Assembly (NCBI RefSeq): GCF_000021965.1
Contig: NC_011832.1
Span: 2,397,242 to 2,461,241 of the forward strand
Reading direction: 5' to 3'
DNA length: 64,000 nt
Source of the DNA: Methanosphaerula palustris E1-9c
Lineage (GTDB): Archaea; Halobacteriota; Methanomicrobia; Methanomicrobiales; Methanospirillaceae
Below the pieces are notes generated by a model. It saw only the letters and a list, made by a program, of their open reading frames with translations. It was not told where the DNA came from and ran no database searches. The translations under genes and the position numbers were made by a program. Every line of letters begins with the position of its first letter. Positions within the stretch are counted from its first letter, which is position 1. Shown piece by piece: positions 10,127 through 19,227 of this stretch.

Positions 10127-11763
10127 ATGATCACTGGGTACTCTCTCTTTCTGCTCGCTGCAGCCATTATCACCGCTCTCCTCGCCACTTACACCAGATG
10201 GCACCGCCGGCAGGTGGCCAGCAGTGCTACCGGCATAACCCTCCTGCTGATCGCCATCACGCTCTACGTCGGCGGATACGGGATGGAACTGATCAACACC
10301 GACCTGCCCGGCATGCTCTTCTGGAGAATGATTGAGTACGTCGGGATCGCACCAATACCACCCCTGTTGCTGATCATGGTGCTCGGACACATCGACCTGA
10401 CCCGGCAATCTCTCCGGCAGTCCTCGCTCTCCTCTCCATCATTCCGGCGATCACCCTCATACTGGTTCTGACGCAGAACCTCTTCAACTACCAGACGATT
10501 GGCACCGATACATCGGCGCCCTTTCCTCAACTGGTCTTCACCCCAGGATCCAGGTATTGTATCAATTCGGGGTACCTGTTCATTTCACAGGCTCTAGGGA
10601 CCGCGTTGCTCGTGGGAGCGTACCGCAGAAGCACACAGATTTTGTTTAGAAGACAACGCCTGATCATGGGGCTCGGGCTGATAGCCCCATTCATTGCCTT
10701 CATCCTCTATCTCACCGGCCTCTCCCTGATCCCGCCCGATCCCGCATATGAACCCGACCCCGATCGCCCATTCGGTCATCCTCCAGAAGACTCGGTCGTG
10801 GTGAGGGTCCTCGACGACCTGGAACTGGTCACCAAGGTGAACCCCACCGCTGAAGCGGCGTTCGGCCTCGCTCCTGGCGAGGGGATCGGCCTACTGGCCG
10901 CACAGTTGACAGACCTGTTTTTGGACCTGCCCGCGATCCTCAAGCATGCCCATCCCAGGTGGAGGAGGAAGTCAGGCATGGCAACCAGCACTTCACCTAC
11001 GAGGTGGTCGACCTCAGAGACGAAAGGGATCGACTGGCGGGATCGGTGCTGCTCATCCGGGATATCAGCCCCTGGCAACAGGCTGAGGATGCGCTCCTCA
11101 GATGGACCGTCGAACTCGAGGTGGCCAACCAGCAACTGGCCCAGATCTCGGCGATCACCGGCATGACATTAGCAACCAGTTAGTGGTGATCGGTGGGAAC
11201 CTGGACCTGCTGCTTGAGGATGGGATGCAGGCTGAGCAGACACGAACGGTGGAGCAGGTCCTGGAAGTCACCGGCCGGGTCAGAGAGATGATCGCCTTCA
11301 TGCGTGACTACCCGGCGATCGGCACCTCGACTCCGGTCTGGACCGACCTCAGGCATTTGACAGAGCAGGCTGCAGCAGAGGTGGCACTTGGGAACGTGCA
11401 GATCGAAAACCTGCTCCTCATTATTGAGATGTTGGTCGACCTGTTGGTCGAGAAGGTGATCGCCACCCTCTTTGAGAGGGCGATCCGGCACGGGAAGACG
11501 GCCTCCAAGATCAAATTCTCTACCTAGACCGATCCTGCCGGCCTCACAATCGTCTGCGAGGACGACGGGGGGTGGCAGATGATAGAAAAAAATGATATTT
11601 GAACACGGATACGGCGAAAACACAGGTCTCAGCCTCTTCCTCGCCCGCGAGATCCTTGCGATCACCGGAATGACGATTGCAGAGACCTGTCCTTATGGGC
11701 AGGGGCCAGATTCGAGATCTGGGTACCCCGCGGGGAGATACAGAACCGGATCTCACACAATAG
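10127..11763 (+). pseudogene. Decayed copy 1 of the tandem 7TM-PAS histidine kinase
   Basis: Homologous along its whole length to the intact genes at 12204-13904 and 14007-15788. The reading frame changes several times: the 7TM start is in one frame to about 10403, later 7TM/PAS in a second, the middle in a third, then the HisKA part returns. An in-frame TAG lies at 11525-11527. One lost base before the H-box (ACCGGCATGAC where the others have ACCAGRCAYGAY) breaks the phosphoacceptor region. The end is placed where the sequence matches the C-termini of the intact copies. Similarity remains high, so the decay is fairly recent. Confidence 0.9.
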
Positions 11764-11869
11764 GAGATCAGAGTGAAGGAAATGTATCATTGACAAAACC
11801 CATCACCAGATCAGAGGGTGCTGATACCCCGGGCTGAAGACTAAACAGAGACGACCGATATAAGGACGG

Positions 11870-11954
11870 ACACGGAAGAATCAGGAGACCATAGGTGGAC
11901 GCCGCAAGAGCGTCTCCTGCAGAAGGTCAAAGATTGGAATTCCTTTTCCTGTGT
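11870..11954 (+). pseudogene. Decayed tRNA-Leu(CAA) copy
   Basis: Aligns with the intact tRNA-Leu at 15824-15906 through the D arm (AGGTGG), anticodon arm (GCAAGAGCGTCTC) and T arm region. The residue corresponding to U33 is G, the T loop TTCGAAT has become TGGAATT, and the acceptor stem no longer pairs properly (ACACGGA against TCCTGTG). The upstream sequence (CTGAAGACTAAACAGAGACGACCG) also matches that before the intact tRNA. It therefore looks like part of the segmental duplication that produced the preceding kinase pseudogene. Confidence 0.8.
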
Positions 11955-12160
11955 CGAAACAGAGACCGATCTTCCCTGAATTTCCTGTATTTCATAGGGA
12001 CTCAGATCGAAAACACCCTCAATATCCACCCGTCACTTTAACTTCGCAGTGAGAGAAACCACAGACGAGATCATCGATGAACACCACCACCCCCTCGCTG
12101 GACTTCATCCAAAGCCGACAAGGAAGGGACCGGCAGCGTTCGTCCGCTGTGAACGTACCG

Positions 12161-12176
12161 GATCGATTAAATGATC
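12161..12176 (+). promoter_or_regulatory. Conserved upstream element of kinase copy 2
   Basis: GATCG-ATTAAA-TGATC preceded by ACCG, 28 bases before ATG 12204. It is the diverged counterpart of the elements at 10084 and 13964; the left half and AT core are kept and the right half has one change. Confidence 0.5.
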
Positions 12177-12203
12177 TGTCGATGATCTTTCTTCTAGTTC
12201 GAT

Positions 12204-13904
12204 ATGATCACCGGGTATTCGATCTTCCTCATCACTGCGGCCGTCGTCACCGCTCTCCTCGCCGTTTACACAGGGTGGCAACGTCGCCAGGCCATCAGAA
12301 GTACCACCGGGATTGTCCTGCTCCTCATCGCCATCGCCCTGTACCTCAGCGGATACGGGATGGAACTGGCCAGCACCGACCTGGCCGGCATGCTCTTCTG
12401 GAGCAGGATCCAGTACTTCGGAATCGCATCGATCCCGCCCCTGCTGCTGATCGTGGTGCTCGGATATACCAACCAGACCCGGCACCTCTCCCCAGCGGTT
12501 CTCGCCGTTCTCTCGATCATCCCGGTGATCACCCTCGTGCTGGTCCTGACCCAGAACCCTCTCCACTACCAGACCGTCAGCGTCGATACCTCCCTCCCAT
12601 TTCCACGGCTGGCCTTCACCCCGGGGGTCTGGTATTTTGTCAATACATGGTACCTGTTCACATCGCAGGCTGTTGGGGTAGCACTGCTCGTGCGGGCGTT
12701 CTACAAAAATACCCAACCACTGTATAAGAAACAGATCCTGATCATGGCTATCGGTGTGATCGCTCCGTTCATCGCTTTCATCCTCTACCTTGCCGGCCTC
12801 TCCCCGGTCCCTCACCTGGACCTGGTCCCGTTCGCACTCGTCATCACTGCAACAGCGTCCTTCATCGGGATCCTCTCATTCCGGCTCTTCGACCTAGTCC
12901 CGATCACCCACTCAGTCATCCTCCAGAGGATCCCAGTCGGGGTGATGGTCGTCGACGATCTGGAACGGGTCACCAAGGTGAACCCAGCAGCTGAAGCGGC
13001 ATTCGGCCTTGCTCCAGGGGAGGGGATCGGCCAGCTGGCCGCGCTGCTGACCGAGCAGTTTCCAGAGTTGCCCGCGATCCTCAGGCACGCCCGTCCGGGC
13101 ATCGAGACGGAGATCAGATATGGCAACAAGCACTTCACCTTCGAGGTGGTCCACCTCGGAGATGAGGATGACCGGCCGGTGGGAGGGGTGCTGCTCATCC
13201 GGGATATCAGCCTCTGGAGACAGACCGAGGAGGTGCTCCTCAGACGAACCGACGAACTTGAGGTGGCCAACCGGCAGCTCGCGCTCATCTCGGCGATCAC
13301 CAGACACGATATCAGCAACCATCTGGTGGTGATCAGCGGGTACCTGGATCTACTCCTTGAGGACCAGTTGACACCTGCACAGGCCGGGGTGGTTGAACTG
13401 GTTCAAGATGCTGCCAGTCGGGTCGGCCAGATGGTCACCTTCATGCGCGACTACCAGGCGATCGGCACCTCGGCTCCAGTCTGGACCGACCTCCGGTGTA
13501 TAACAGAGCAGGCTACAGCAGAGGTGGCACTTGGGAACGTGCAGATCGAAAACCTGCTCCCTGCCATCGAGGTGCTGGCCGACCCGCTGATCAAGAAGGT
13601 AATCACCACTCTCTTTGAGAATGCGATCCGGCACGGAAAAACGGTTACCAGGATCCTCCTCTCTGCCAAGACCGATCCGGCCGGCTTCACGATCGTCTGC
13701 GAGGACGACGGGGGTGGGGTGGAGGCTGACAAAAAGGAGCGAATCTTTGAACGTGGATATGGTAGCAACACCGGCCTCGGCCTCTTCCTGGCCCGCGAGA
13801 TCCTCGCGATCACCGGGATGACGATCGCGGAGACTGGGATCCCCGGCGTCGGGGCACGGTTCGAGATCCAAGTGCCTCCCGAGCGGTACAGAACCCAGTC
13901 CTAA
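12204..13904 (+). CDS. 7TM sensor histidine kinase with PAS domain, copy 2
   Basis: 566 residues. About seven hydrophobic segments occupy 1-230 (N-terminal 7TM histidine-kinase sensor type), a PAS domain lies at about 235-345 (IPVGVMVVDDLERVTKVN), and a HisKA helix follows with the phosphoacceptor H368 in TRHDISNHL. The HATPase_c domain has ENAIRHG (N-box), EDDGGG (G1) and GLGLFLAREI (G2). It should sense a membrane or extracellular signal and phosphorylate an unidentified regulator, since no receiver gene is adjacent. It is a close tandem paralog of the next gene; both keep all catalytic motifs, unlike copy 1. Confidence 0.93.
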   Translation: MITGYSIFLITAAVVTALLAVYTGWQRRQAIRSTTGIVLLLIAIALYLSGYGMELASTDLAGMLFWSRIQYFGIASIPPLLLIVVLGYTNQTRHLSPAVLAVLSIIPVITLVLVLTQNPLHYQTVSVDTSLPFPRLAFTPGVWYFVNTWYLFTSQAVGVALLVRAFYKNTQPLYKKQILIMAIGVIAPFIAFILYLAGLSPVPHLDLVPFALVITATASFIGILSFRLFDLVPITHSVILQRIPVGVMVVDDLERVTKVNPAAEAAFGLAPGEGIGQLAALLTEQFPELPAILRHARPGIETEIRYGNKHFTFEVVHLGDEDDRPVGGVLLIRDISLWRQTEEVLLRRTDELEVANRQLALISAITRHDISNHLVVISGYLDLLLEDQLTPAQAGVVELVQDAASRVGQMVTFMRDYQAIGTSAPVWTDLRCITEQATAEVALGNVQIENLLPAIEVLADPLIKKVITTLFENAIRHGKTVTRILLSAKTDPAGFTIVCEDDGGGVEADKKERIFERGYGSNTGLGLFLAREILAITGMTIAETGIPGVGARFEIQVPPERYRTQS

Positions 13905-13963
13905 AGATCTCCAACAAACCAACAGAAGAAGGGCAGGTTATGCTCCTCTGTCTGATCTCACCG

Positions 13964-13979
13964 GATCGATTATACGATC
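13964..13979 (+). promoter_or_regulatory. Conserved upstream element of kinase copy 3
   Basis: GATCG-ATTATA-CGATC, identical to the element before the pseudogene copy, preceded by ACCG and 28 bases before ATG 14007. Conservation in all three copies while nearby spacer bases differ suggests promoter or operator function. Confidence 0.5.
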
Positions 13980-14006
13980 TGGCGATGATCATCTTATCAG
14001 TCTGAT

Positions 14007-15788
14007 ATGATCACCGGCTACTCAGTCTTCCTCTTCGCGGCAGCCACCGTCACGGGCCTTCTCGCCGCCTATACTGGATGGTACCGCCGTCGGGAGATCA
14101 GCAGTGCCACCGGGATCCTCTTGCTCCTCATCGCAATTACCCTGTACATCGGGGGAGCCGGAATGGAACTAGCCAGTAGTGATCTAGCCGAGATCCTCTT
14201 CTGGGTTAAGGTTGAGTATCTAGGGATCGCATCGATCCCGTCCCTGCTGTTGATCGGGATGTTCGGATACGTCAACCGGACCCGGCACCTCTCCCTTCCA
14301 CTCCTCGCCCTCCTCTCGGTCATCCCGGTGATCACCTGCGCCCTGGTATTGACCCAGAGCCCCCTCTTCTACCAGACGGTCGGCATCGATACCTCAGCAC
14401 CGTTTCCACGGCTGGTCTTCACCCCGGGACCGGGGTATTATCTCAACGCATGTTATCAGATTATTGCGCTGTTTACTGGAACGATACTGCTCGTGCGGGC
14501 TTACCGCAGAAGCACCCAACCACTGTACAGAAAGCAGATTCAGATCCTAGGGATCGGCATAACCGCTCCATTCATCGCCTCCATCCTGTACATCTCAGGG
14601 CTCTCCCCGATCCCGCACCTGGACCTAGCCCCATTCGCCCTCGTCATCACTGCAACGGCGTTCACCATCGGGATCTTCTCATACCAGCTCTTCGACCTGG
14701 TCCCAATCGCCCACTCGGTCATCCTCCAGAAGATTCCGGTCGGGGTGATGGTCGTCGACGACCTGGAACGAGTCACCGAGGTGAACCCGGCCGCTGAAGC
14801 GGCGCTCGGCCTCGGAACTGGGGAAGGGATTGGTCAGCCAGTTGCATTGCTGACCGAGCGGTTCCCGGAGTTGGCCGGGATCATCAGGGACGCCCGTCCC
14901 GGGATTAAGAAGGAGGTCCGGTATGGGGATCGGCATTACACCTTCGAGGTGGTCCGCCTCGGAGAAGAGGGGGATCGGCCCGCGGGATCGGTGCTGCTCA
15001 TCCGGGATATCAGTCCCTGGCGACTAGCCGAAGAGGAACTCCTTCGACGGACCGACGAACTTAAGGTGGCCAACCAGCAACTGGCGCTCATATCAGCGAT
15101 CACCAGGCACGACATCAGTAACCAGCTGGTAGTGATCGACGGGTACTTGGACCTGCTCCTCGAGGACGGGATGCCGGCAGACCAGGCCAAGACAGTGGAA
15201 CAGGTCCTGGACGCCACCGATCGGGTCAGAGAGATGGTCACCTTCATGCGCGACTACCAGGCGATCGGCACTTCAGCCCCGGTCTGGACTGATCTTCGGA
15301 ACCTCCCCGAGAGAGCGGCGACAGAGGTGGCTCTCAGGGGGGTGCAGATCAACAATCTCCTCCCTGCCATCGAGGTGCTCGCCGACCCGCTGATCGAGAA
15401 GGTGCTCGCCACCCTCTTTGAGAATGCGATCCGGCATGGGAAGACGGTGACGCAGATCCTCCTCTCCGCCAGGACCGATCAGGCCGGCCTCACGATCGTC
15501 TGCGAGGACGACGGGGCTGGGGTGAATGAAGACAAAAAGGAGCGAATCTTTGAACGTGGATACGGCAGCAACACCGGCCTCGGCCTCTTCCTGGCCCGCG
15601 AGATCCTCGCGATCACCGGGATGACGATCACAGAGACTGGGATCCCCGGCGTCGGGGCACGGTTCGAGATCCAGGTCCCCCCCGGACGGTACAGAACCCT
15701 GGATCAAGCAAAAAAAGACCATAAAGAGGAGCAAGAGCAAATGCTGCCCTCCGGCGCCGGGTCAGATGGTCCAGACACCCCTGCCTGA
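14007..15788 (+). CDS. 7TM sensor histidine kinase with PAS domain, copy 3
   Basis: 593 residues with the same order as copy 2: 7TM region 1-230, PAS about 235-345, HisKA with TRHDISNQL, and HATPase_c with ENAIRHGK, EDDGAGV and GLGLFLAREI. The main differences are scattered substitutions and a hydrophilic C-terminal tail of about 27 residues (AKKDHKEEQEQ...) beyond the ATPase domain. The stop is 36 bases before the tRNA-Leu gene. The signal and partner regulator are unknown; possibly it overlaps functionally with copy 2. Confidence 0.93.
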   Translation: MITGYSVFLFAAATVTGLLAAYTGWYRRREISSATGILLLLIAITLYIGGAGMELASSDLAEILFWVKVEYLGIASIPSLLLIGMFGYVNRTRHLSLPLLALLSVIPVITCALVLTQSPLFYQTVGIDTSAPFPRLVFTPGPGYYLNACYQIIALFTGTILLVRAYRRSTQPLYRKQIQILGIGITAPFIASILYISGLSPIPHLDLAPFALVITATAFTIGIFSYQLFDLVPIAHSVILQKIPVGVMVVDDLERVTEVNPAAEAALGLGTGEGIGQPVALLTERFPELAGIIRDARPGIKKEVRYGDRHYTFEVVRLGEEGDRPAGSVLLIRDISPWRLAEEELLRRTDELKVANQQLALISAITRHDISNQLVVIDGYLDLLLEDGMPADQAKTVEQVLDATDRVREMVTFMRDYQAIGTSAPVWTDLRNLPERAATEVALRGVQINNLLPAIEVLADPLIEKVLATLFENAIRHGKTVTQILLSARTDQAGLTIVCEDDGAGVNEDKKERIFERGYGSNTGLGLFLAREILAITGMTITETGIPGVGARFEIQVPPGRYRTLDQAKKDHKEEQEQMLPSGAGSDGPDTPA

Positions 15789-15823
15789 AGATTTAACAGA
15801 GATCACCGGTAATAAGTACAGAC

Positions 15824-15906
15824 GCGGGGATAACCAAGAGGCCAAAGGTGGGCGCCTCAAGAGCGTCTCTCGCAGGAGTTCAAGGGTTCGAATCCCTTTC
15901 CCCGCA
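15824..15906 (+). tRNA. tRNA-Leu (anticodon CAA)
   Basis: 83 nt without encoded CCA. Acceptor GCGGGGA pairs with TCCCCGC, discriminator A. The D stem ACC/GGT closes a loop with GG, and the anticodon stem GGCGC/GCGTC carries loop CTCAAGA with anticodon CAA at 15860-15862. A long variable arm (CTC/GAG) marks a class II tRNA, and the T arm AAGGG-TTCGAAT-CCCTT is perfect. It decodes UUG. ATTTAAC about 30 bases upstream is a plausible TATA-like box, and a T-rich tract follows. Confidence 0.95.
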
Positions 15907-15935
15907 TCTGCGATCACACCGGTGATACCAGCACG

Positions 15936-15952
15936 TTCTTTTTTATCTTTTT
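15936..15952 (+). terminator. T-rich terminator after tRNA-Leu
   Basis: TTCTTTTTTATCTTTTT begins 30 bases past the tRNA 3' end. Archaeal terminators are typically T-rich tracts without a required hairpin, so this probably ends the kinase-tRNA transcript. Confidence 0.55.
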
Positions 15953-16052
15953 CAAGCGAGTGAAAACCGGGTTTATCGAGGCTGGATTAATAGCCTGATC
16001 CGACTCCCAATAATCTCATAATGCTACTTCCCAGACTAGAGAAAACCATACA

Positions 16053-17370
16053 TAGTAGTTCGCTAATTTTGTGAAACGTCTAAATATGCAGTTGATCATA
16101 AATTTATCAATAGAATAGAAAGGTCTATATCCTTTGCAGGCTGTCCCTTATGGTCTCACAAACCGGGAGCAGACCCTGCACAGATGTTTCTTGCGTTCGT
16201 CCGAAAGAATGTTGTGATCTGGCTGTAGCCGCTCTGAACTGTCATGTGAATATTCCTTTTCAGGGATCCCTGACCCAAACTACTATCTTTAGTACACTCG
16301 TTGAGATGGCCGTTGAGCAACAGTCTATCCATTCGATCAGCTCGCTTCTGGAGAAGAGTCCATGTGAAACTTCACTTCGGTATCATCTTGCCAAACTCCA
16401 CATAGATGACCTCGAAGCTACAAACTTGGCGATTCTAACTCATTCGATCACATCGGTCCTGATACCTGGAAAGGCATACAACGTTCGCCATTGATTACAC
16501 CAATGACCCGTATTATGGGACGGTTTCATCAGAAAACGAGGGATATGTCATTCAAAGTCGGCTCAAGAAATCAACAAACGAGTTCTATTCCTACGTTACG
16601 ATTTATGCGATCACCCAGGACCGCCAGGTAACCCTGGCGGTCTACCCTGTGACACAGGGTACATCCAAGGTCGCGTATATCATCCGCTGTCTGGATGCAA
16701 TCACGACAGCGGGTCTGAGGATCCAAGCACTCTATCTTGATCGGGAATTCTATGCACGAAAGGTAATCGACTTCCTGACAACCGTTCAGATCCCATTTAT
16801 CATCCCGGTCCGAAAACACAGTCGAGCGATGAAACAACCCCTGAACAGAACAAGATCACGGTTTGGGGAGTATATTATGCGTGGAAAACCCTCGCTTCGT
16901 CTGAAGATTGCGATAAATGTGAAGTATGCAAACGGAAAAAGAGTGAAACATGGGGTCAAGAACTTTGAATATGTGGTACATGGCATATCCTGGGATCCCC
17001 AGCGGATTCATAAGACCTACCGATCTAGGTTTGCGATCGAGTCGTCATACCGGATGCGGAACCTTGTCAAACCCAGAACCTCAACCCGCAATCCGGTGAT
17101 CCAATATCTCTTTGCTATTATCTCGTTTCTGATAAAAAATCCCTGGATAGCAGTGCTTTGGACACGATTCTCACCTGTGAAACAAGGTCCAGGAACCATT
17201 GAGATAGGCACGTTCAGATTTGATCAGTTCAAGTTGTTTGTCTGGGAGGCAGTAAGAGTAAACCTAAAGGTCGTGATAAAAATTCCTGCCCTCAGAAATC
17301 CAGTATAACTGAAGAAGATTTGGAACGCTGATGAAAGAAAAAGACACGAAGGATAATTAGCTAAGTACTG
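16053..17370 (+). mobile_element. ISH3-like insertion sequence with degenerate transposase
   Basis: About 1318 bp. The left end (TAGTAGTTCGCTAATTTT, 16053-16070) is an imperfect inverted match of the right end (ATAATTAGCTAAGTACTG, 17353-17370). The element is flanked by the 5-bp direct repeat ATACA at 16048-16052 and 17371-17375, the target duplication size I associate with ISH3 elements. The internal gene encodes a DDE transposase broken by a frameshift. The conserved flanking duplication suggests the insertion is not very old. Ends were found by eye and could be off by one or two bases. Confidence 0.75.
16150..17308 (+). pseudogene. ISH3-like DDE transposase, frameshifted
   Basis: The first part (16150 to about 16482) reads SIHSISSLLEKSPCETSLRYHL in one frame. 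From about 16484 the protein continues one frame over (FAIDYTNDPYYG ... to the stop at 17308). One extra base near 16483, between AAC and TTC, explains the break. The DDE triad candidates are D in AIDYTND, D in LYLDREFYARK and E in RFAIESSYRM, as in the ISH3/IS4-type transposases of haloarchaea and methanogens. The element is probably not autonomous unless frameshifting is programmed, for which I see no clear slippery site. Confidence 0.85.
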
Positions 17371-17578
17371 ATACAACAAACTCAAGCGGGCGCTCCGGAC
17401 TGAAGTCGACGAGGGTGCATGGTCGGCGCTCGACCGAGCCGAGAACTGGCCATTCTCCCGGCCAAAGCAGGGATTGATCGCCATCATGGTGATCAACCAC
17501 TATAGGGACGAGGTGCTGAAAGTGTGTGGGTGCGAAATGAGATCCCACCAGGTGAAATCAGACTATCTGGGTCGATAA
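17371..17578 (+). pseudogene. 3' remnant of a gene cut by the ISH3-like insertion
   Basis: An open frame from the insertion edge to TAA 17576-17578 encodes about 65 residues (NKLKRALRTEVDEGAW, then IAIMVINHYRDEVLKVCG). It has no start of its own and begins exactly at the target duplication, so it looks like the tail of a disrupted gene. The INHYRDEVLKV phrase resembles C-termini I associate with adenine-specific DNA methyltransferases, but this is a weak recollection, not an identification. The 5' part is not evident before 16048, where the joined frame meets a TAG. Confidence 0.4.
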
Positions 17579-17675
17579 TGGGTTCCCAAATGTCCCGAAC
17601 AGACTGTCAAGGAGTATTGAGGCTCTCACCCGATCAATCGTCCCCTTCCAATGTTAGCCCCGCCGGACTCGACGA

Positions 17676-18221
17676 TCAGAGTACCGATATAAGCAGACAG
17701 ACCCCGACCGGGATGAGCAGGTTATCGTCGACCGGGGCATAGAGTTCGACCAACCCTGCGACGACGGAGATCAGAACGGCCAGAGGAGGGGGGAGAAGGA
17801 AGATGAGGATTCCGACCGTCACCACGATGCCGGCCCCGGTCCCTTCAGCCGTCTTCTTCAGGTAGACCCGATGCCGGCCGAAGTTCATCCCGACCAGGGC
17901 CGTCACGCTGTCCAGCACTGCCAGCACCAGTACCCCGGTCGCCGCTGTCGTACTCCCGAAGAGGACCAGACAGGTGAGCGCACTCATCACAAAGAAGAAG
18001 GTGCCCTGCCCGGGGACCGTCCCTTCTCGCTCGGCATGGGCCAGGATCCAGGAGATCAGGGGGAGATGGAAGCCCCGGCTGACCGCATCGGCAACCACCA
18101 TTCCCCCGAGCAGCCCCACCACCAGCAGCGGAGTCGTCACGGCGGGATCGAAGAAGCGGATCAGTGCGGCGATCAGCAGGCCGATCAAAAGATGCAGCAC
18201 CTGGCGGAGGTCCTCGCGCAT
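17676..18221 (-). CDS. Polyprenol/diacylglycerol kinase family membrane protein
   Basis: 181 residues, mostly hydrophobic, with five to six membrane segments. The pattern LDSVTALVGMNFGRHRV followed by KKTAEGTGAG matches the CTP-dependent dolichol kinase/phosphatidate cytidylyltransferase-like superfamily (SEC59-like), where a similar K(S/T)xEG segment is conserved. It probably phosphorylates an isoprenoid alcohol at the membrane. It is divergent from a PAP2-type phosphatase (18321), a logical partner in polyprenyl-phosphate turnover. The substrate cannot be assigned from sequence. Confidence 0.72.
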   Translation of the reverse strand: MREDLRQVLHLLIGLLIAALIRFFDPAVTTPLLVVGLLGGMVVADAVSRGFHLPLISWILAHAEREGTVPGQGTFFFVMSALTCLVLFGSTTAATGVLVLAVLDSVTALVGMNFGRHRVYLKKTAEGTGAGIVVTVGILIFLLPPPLAVLISVVAGLVELYAPVDDNLLIPVGVCLLISVL

Positions 18222-18320
18222 ACAACCATCTTCAACCTTCGAGATTATAAGGAAACCCAGGATCCACCATCAAAGAACCTATCTCCCGGTAGGGGCAAAT
18301 GCTGAAACGAGGAGAAAACT

Positions 18321-19211
18321 GTGACAAGTATCGCCGTACTGGCCGGAGAGATCCTATCGAACCTGCTGTACCTGGTGCTGCTCCTGCTCCCTGCACTCTA
18401 CTGGTGTGTCGATCCCGCCCTCGGGCTTCGGGTGATGCTTTTGACGATGGTGAGCGGCGGCTTGAACATCGGGCTGAAGATCCTCTTCCAGGTGCCCCGC
18501 CTCTCGTGGGGTTCCTCGCTAGCAGGGGGCGGACCTGGAGAACAGTCGTACGCCTTCCCCTCCACCCATGCCGAGCAGACCGCCACTGCTGTCGGCTGGC
18601 TTGCCTGCACGACCAGAACCCTGCCTGCGTTCGCTGTTGCCGTCGTCCTGATTGTGATCGTCGGGGTGGCCAGGGTGCTGGCGGGTGCACACACGCCTGT
18701 CCAGGTGGTCGGTGGGACGCTGGTCGGCCTAGCACTGGTGGCCGTGATGCTGGTCCTCGACCATCCGCTGGCCGGATGGCTCGGAAACCTGACGATGGGC
18801 GGACAGATCCTGGCGGCAGTTGGGGGATCGGTCCTCCTGCTTGTGCTCTACCCGGCCTGCCTGGCTGCCGGTGGACTCTGGCCTGTCCCGGGATCGCTCC
18901 TTTCGTCGTTGGCCGGGCCGCTCGATCCCTCGGCCCACCTGATCTGGACAGGGCTCTTCTTCGGCATCGCTACCGGGGCGGTCCTGACGGCGCACCACCA
19001 GGGATTCCCGCCGGCCCCGACAATGAGGAGAATGGTGATCAGGTACACCTGGGGGATCACCGGGGTCCTCCTGATCGGGCTCACCTTCCAGGCACTGGCA
19101 GGGCATGCTATCCCACCCCTCTCCTGGATGCTCGTCTCGCTGGGAGCCGTGGTCTGCGGGTGGTGGATCACTGCCGTGGTACCGGCCATCTGCCGACACG
19201 GCGGAAGGTGA
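18321..19211 (+). CDS. PAP2-family membrane phosphatase
   Basis: 296 residues with a GTG start preceded by GAGGAG at suitable spacing. The three phosphatase motifs are recognisable: KILFQVPR (motif 1, final R), PSTHAEQ (motif 2, variant of PSGH) and VARVLAGAHTPVQVVGG (motif 3, catalytic His). About eight hydrophobic segments extend beyond the motif core, so the C-terminal half is an added membrane domain. It is expected to hydrolyse lipid or polyprenyl (pyro)phosphates on the outer membrane face. The neighbouring kinase-like gene on the other strand suggests a lipid-carrier recycling module (inference). Confidence 0.85.
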   Translation: MTSIAVLAGEILSNLLYLVLLLLPALYWCVDPALGLRVMLLTMVSGGLNIGLKILFQVPRLSWGSSLAGGGPGEQSYAFPSTHAEQTATAVGWLACTTRTLPAFAVAVVLIVIVGVARVLAGAHTPVQVVGGTLVGLALVAVMLVLDHPLAGWLGNLTMGGQILAAVGGSVLLLVLYPACLAAGGLWPVPGSLLSSLAGPLDPSAHLIWTGLFFGIATGAVLTAHHQGFPPAPTMRRMVIRYTWGITGVLLIGLTFQALAGHAIPPLSWMLVSLGAVVCGWWITAVVPAICRHGGR

Positions 19212-19227
19212 AGACCCTGGCGCAGGG

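Noticed and set aside
17017-17211. Minus-strand frame within the ISH3-like element
   Set aside because: Shadow of the transposase; no independent support.
16150-17308. Programmed frameshifting in the ISH3-like transposase
   Set aside because: The break at about 16483 lacks a recognisable slippery heptamer (local sequence ATACAACGTTCG), so a plain mutation is more likely.
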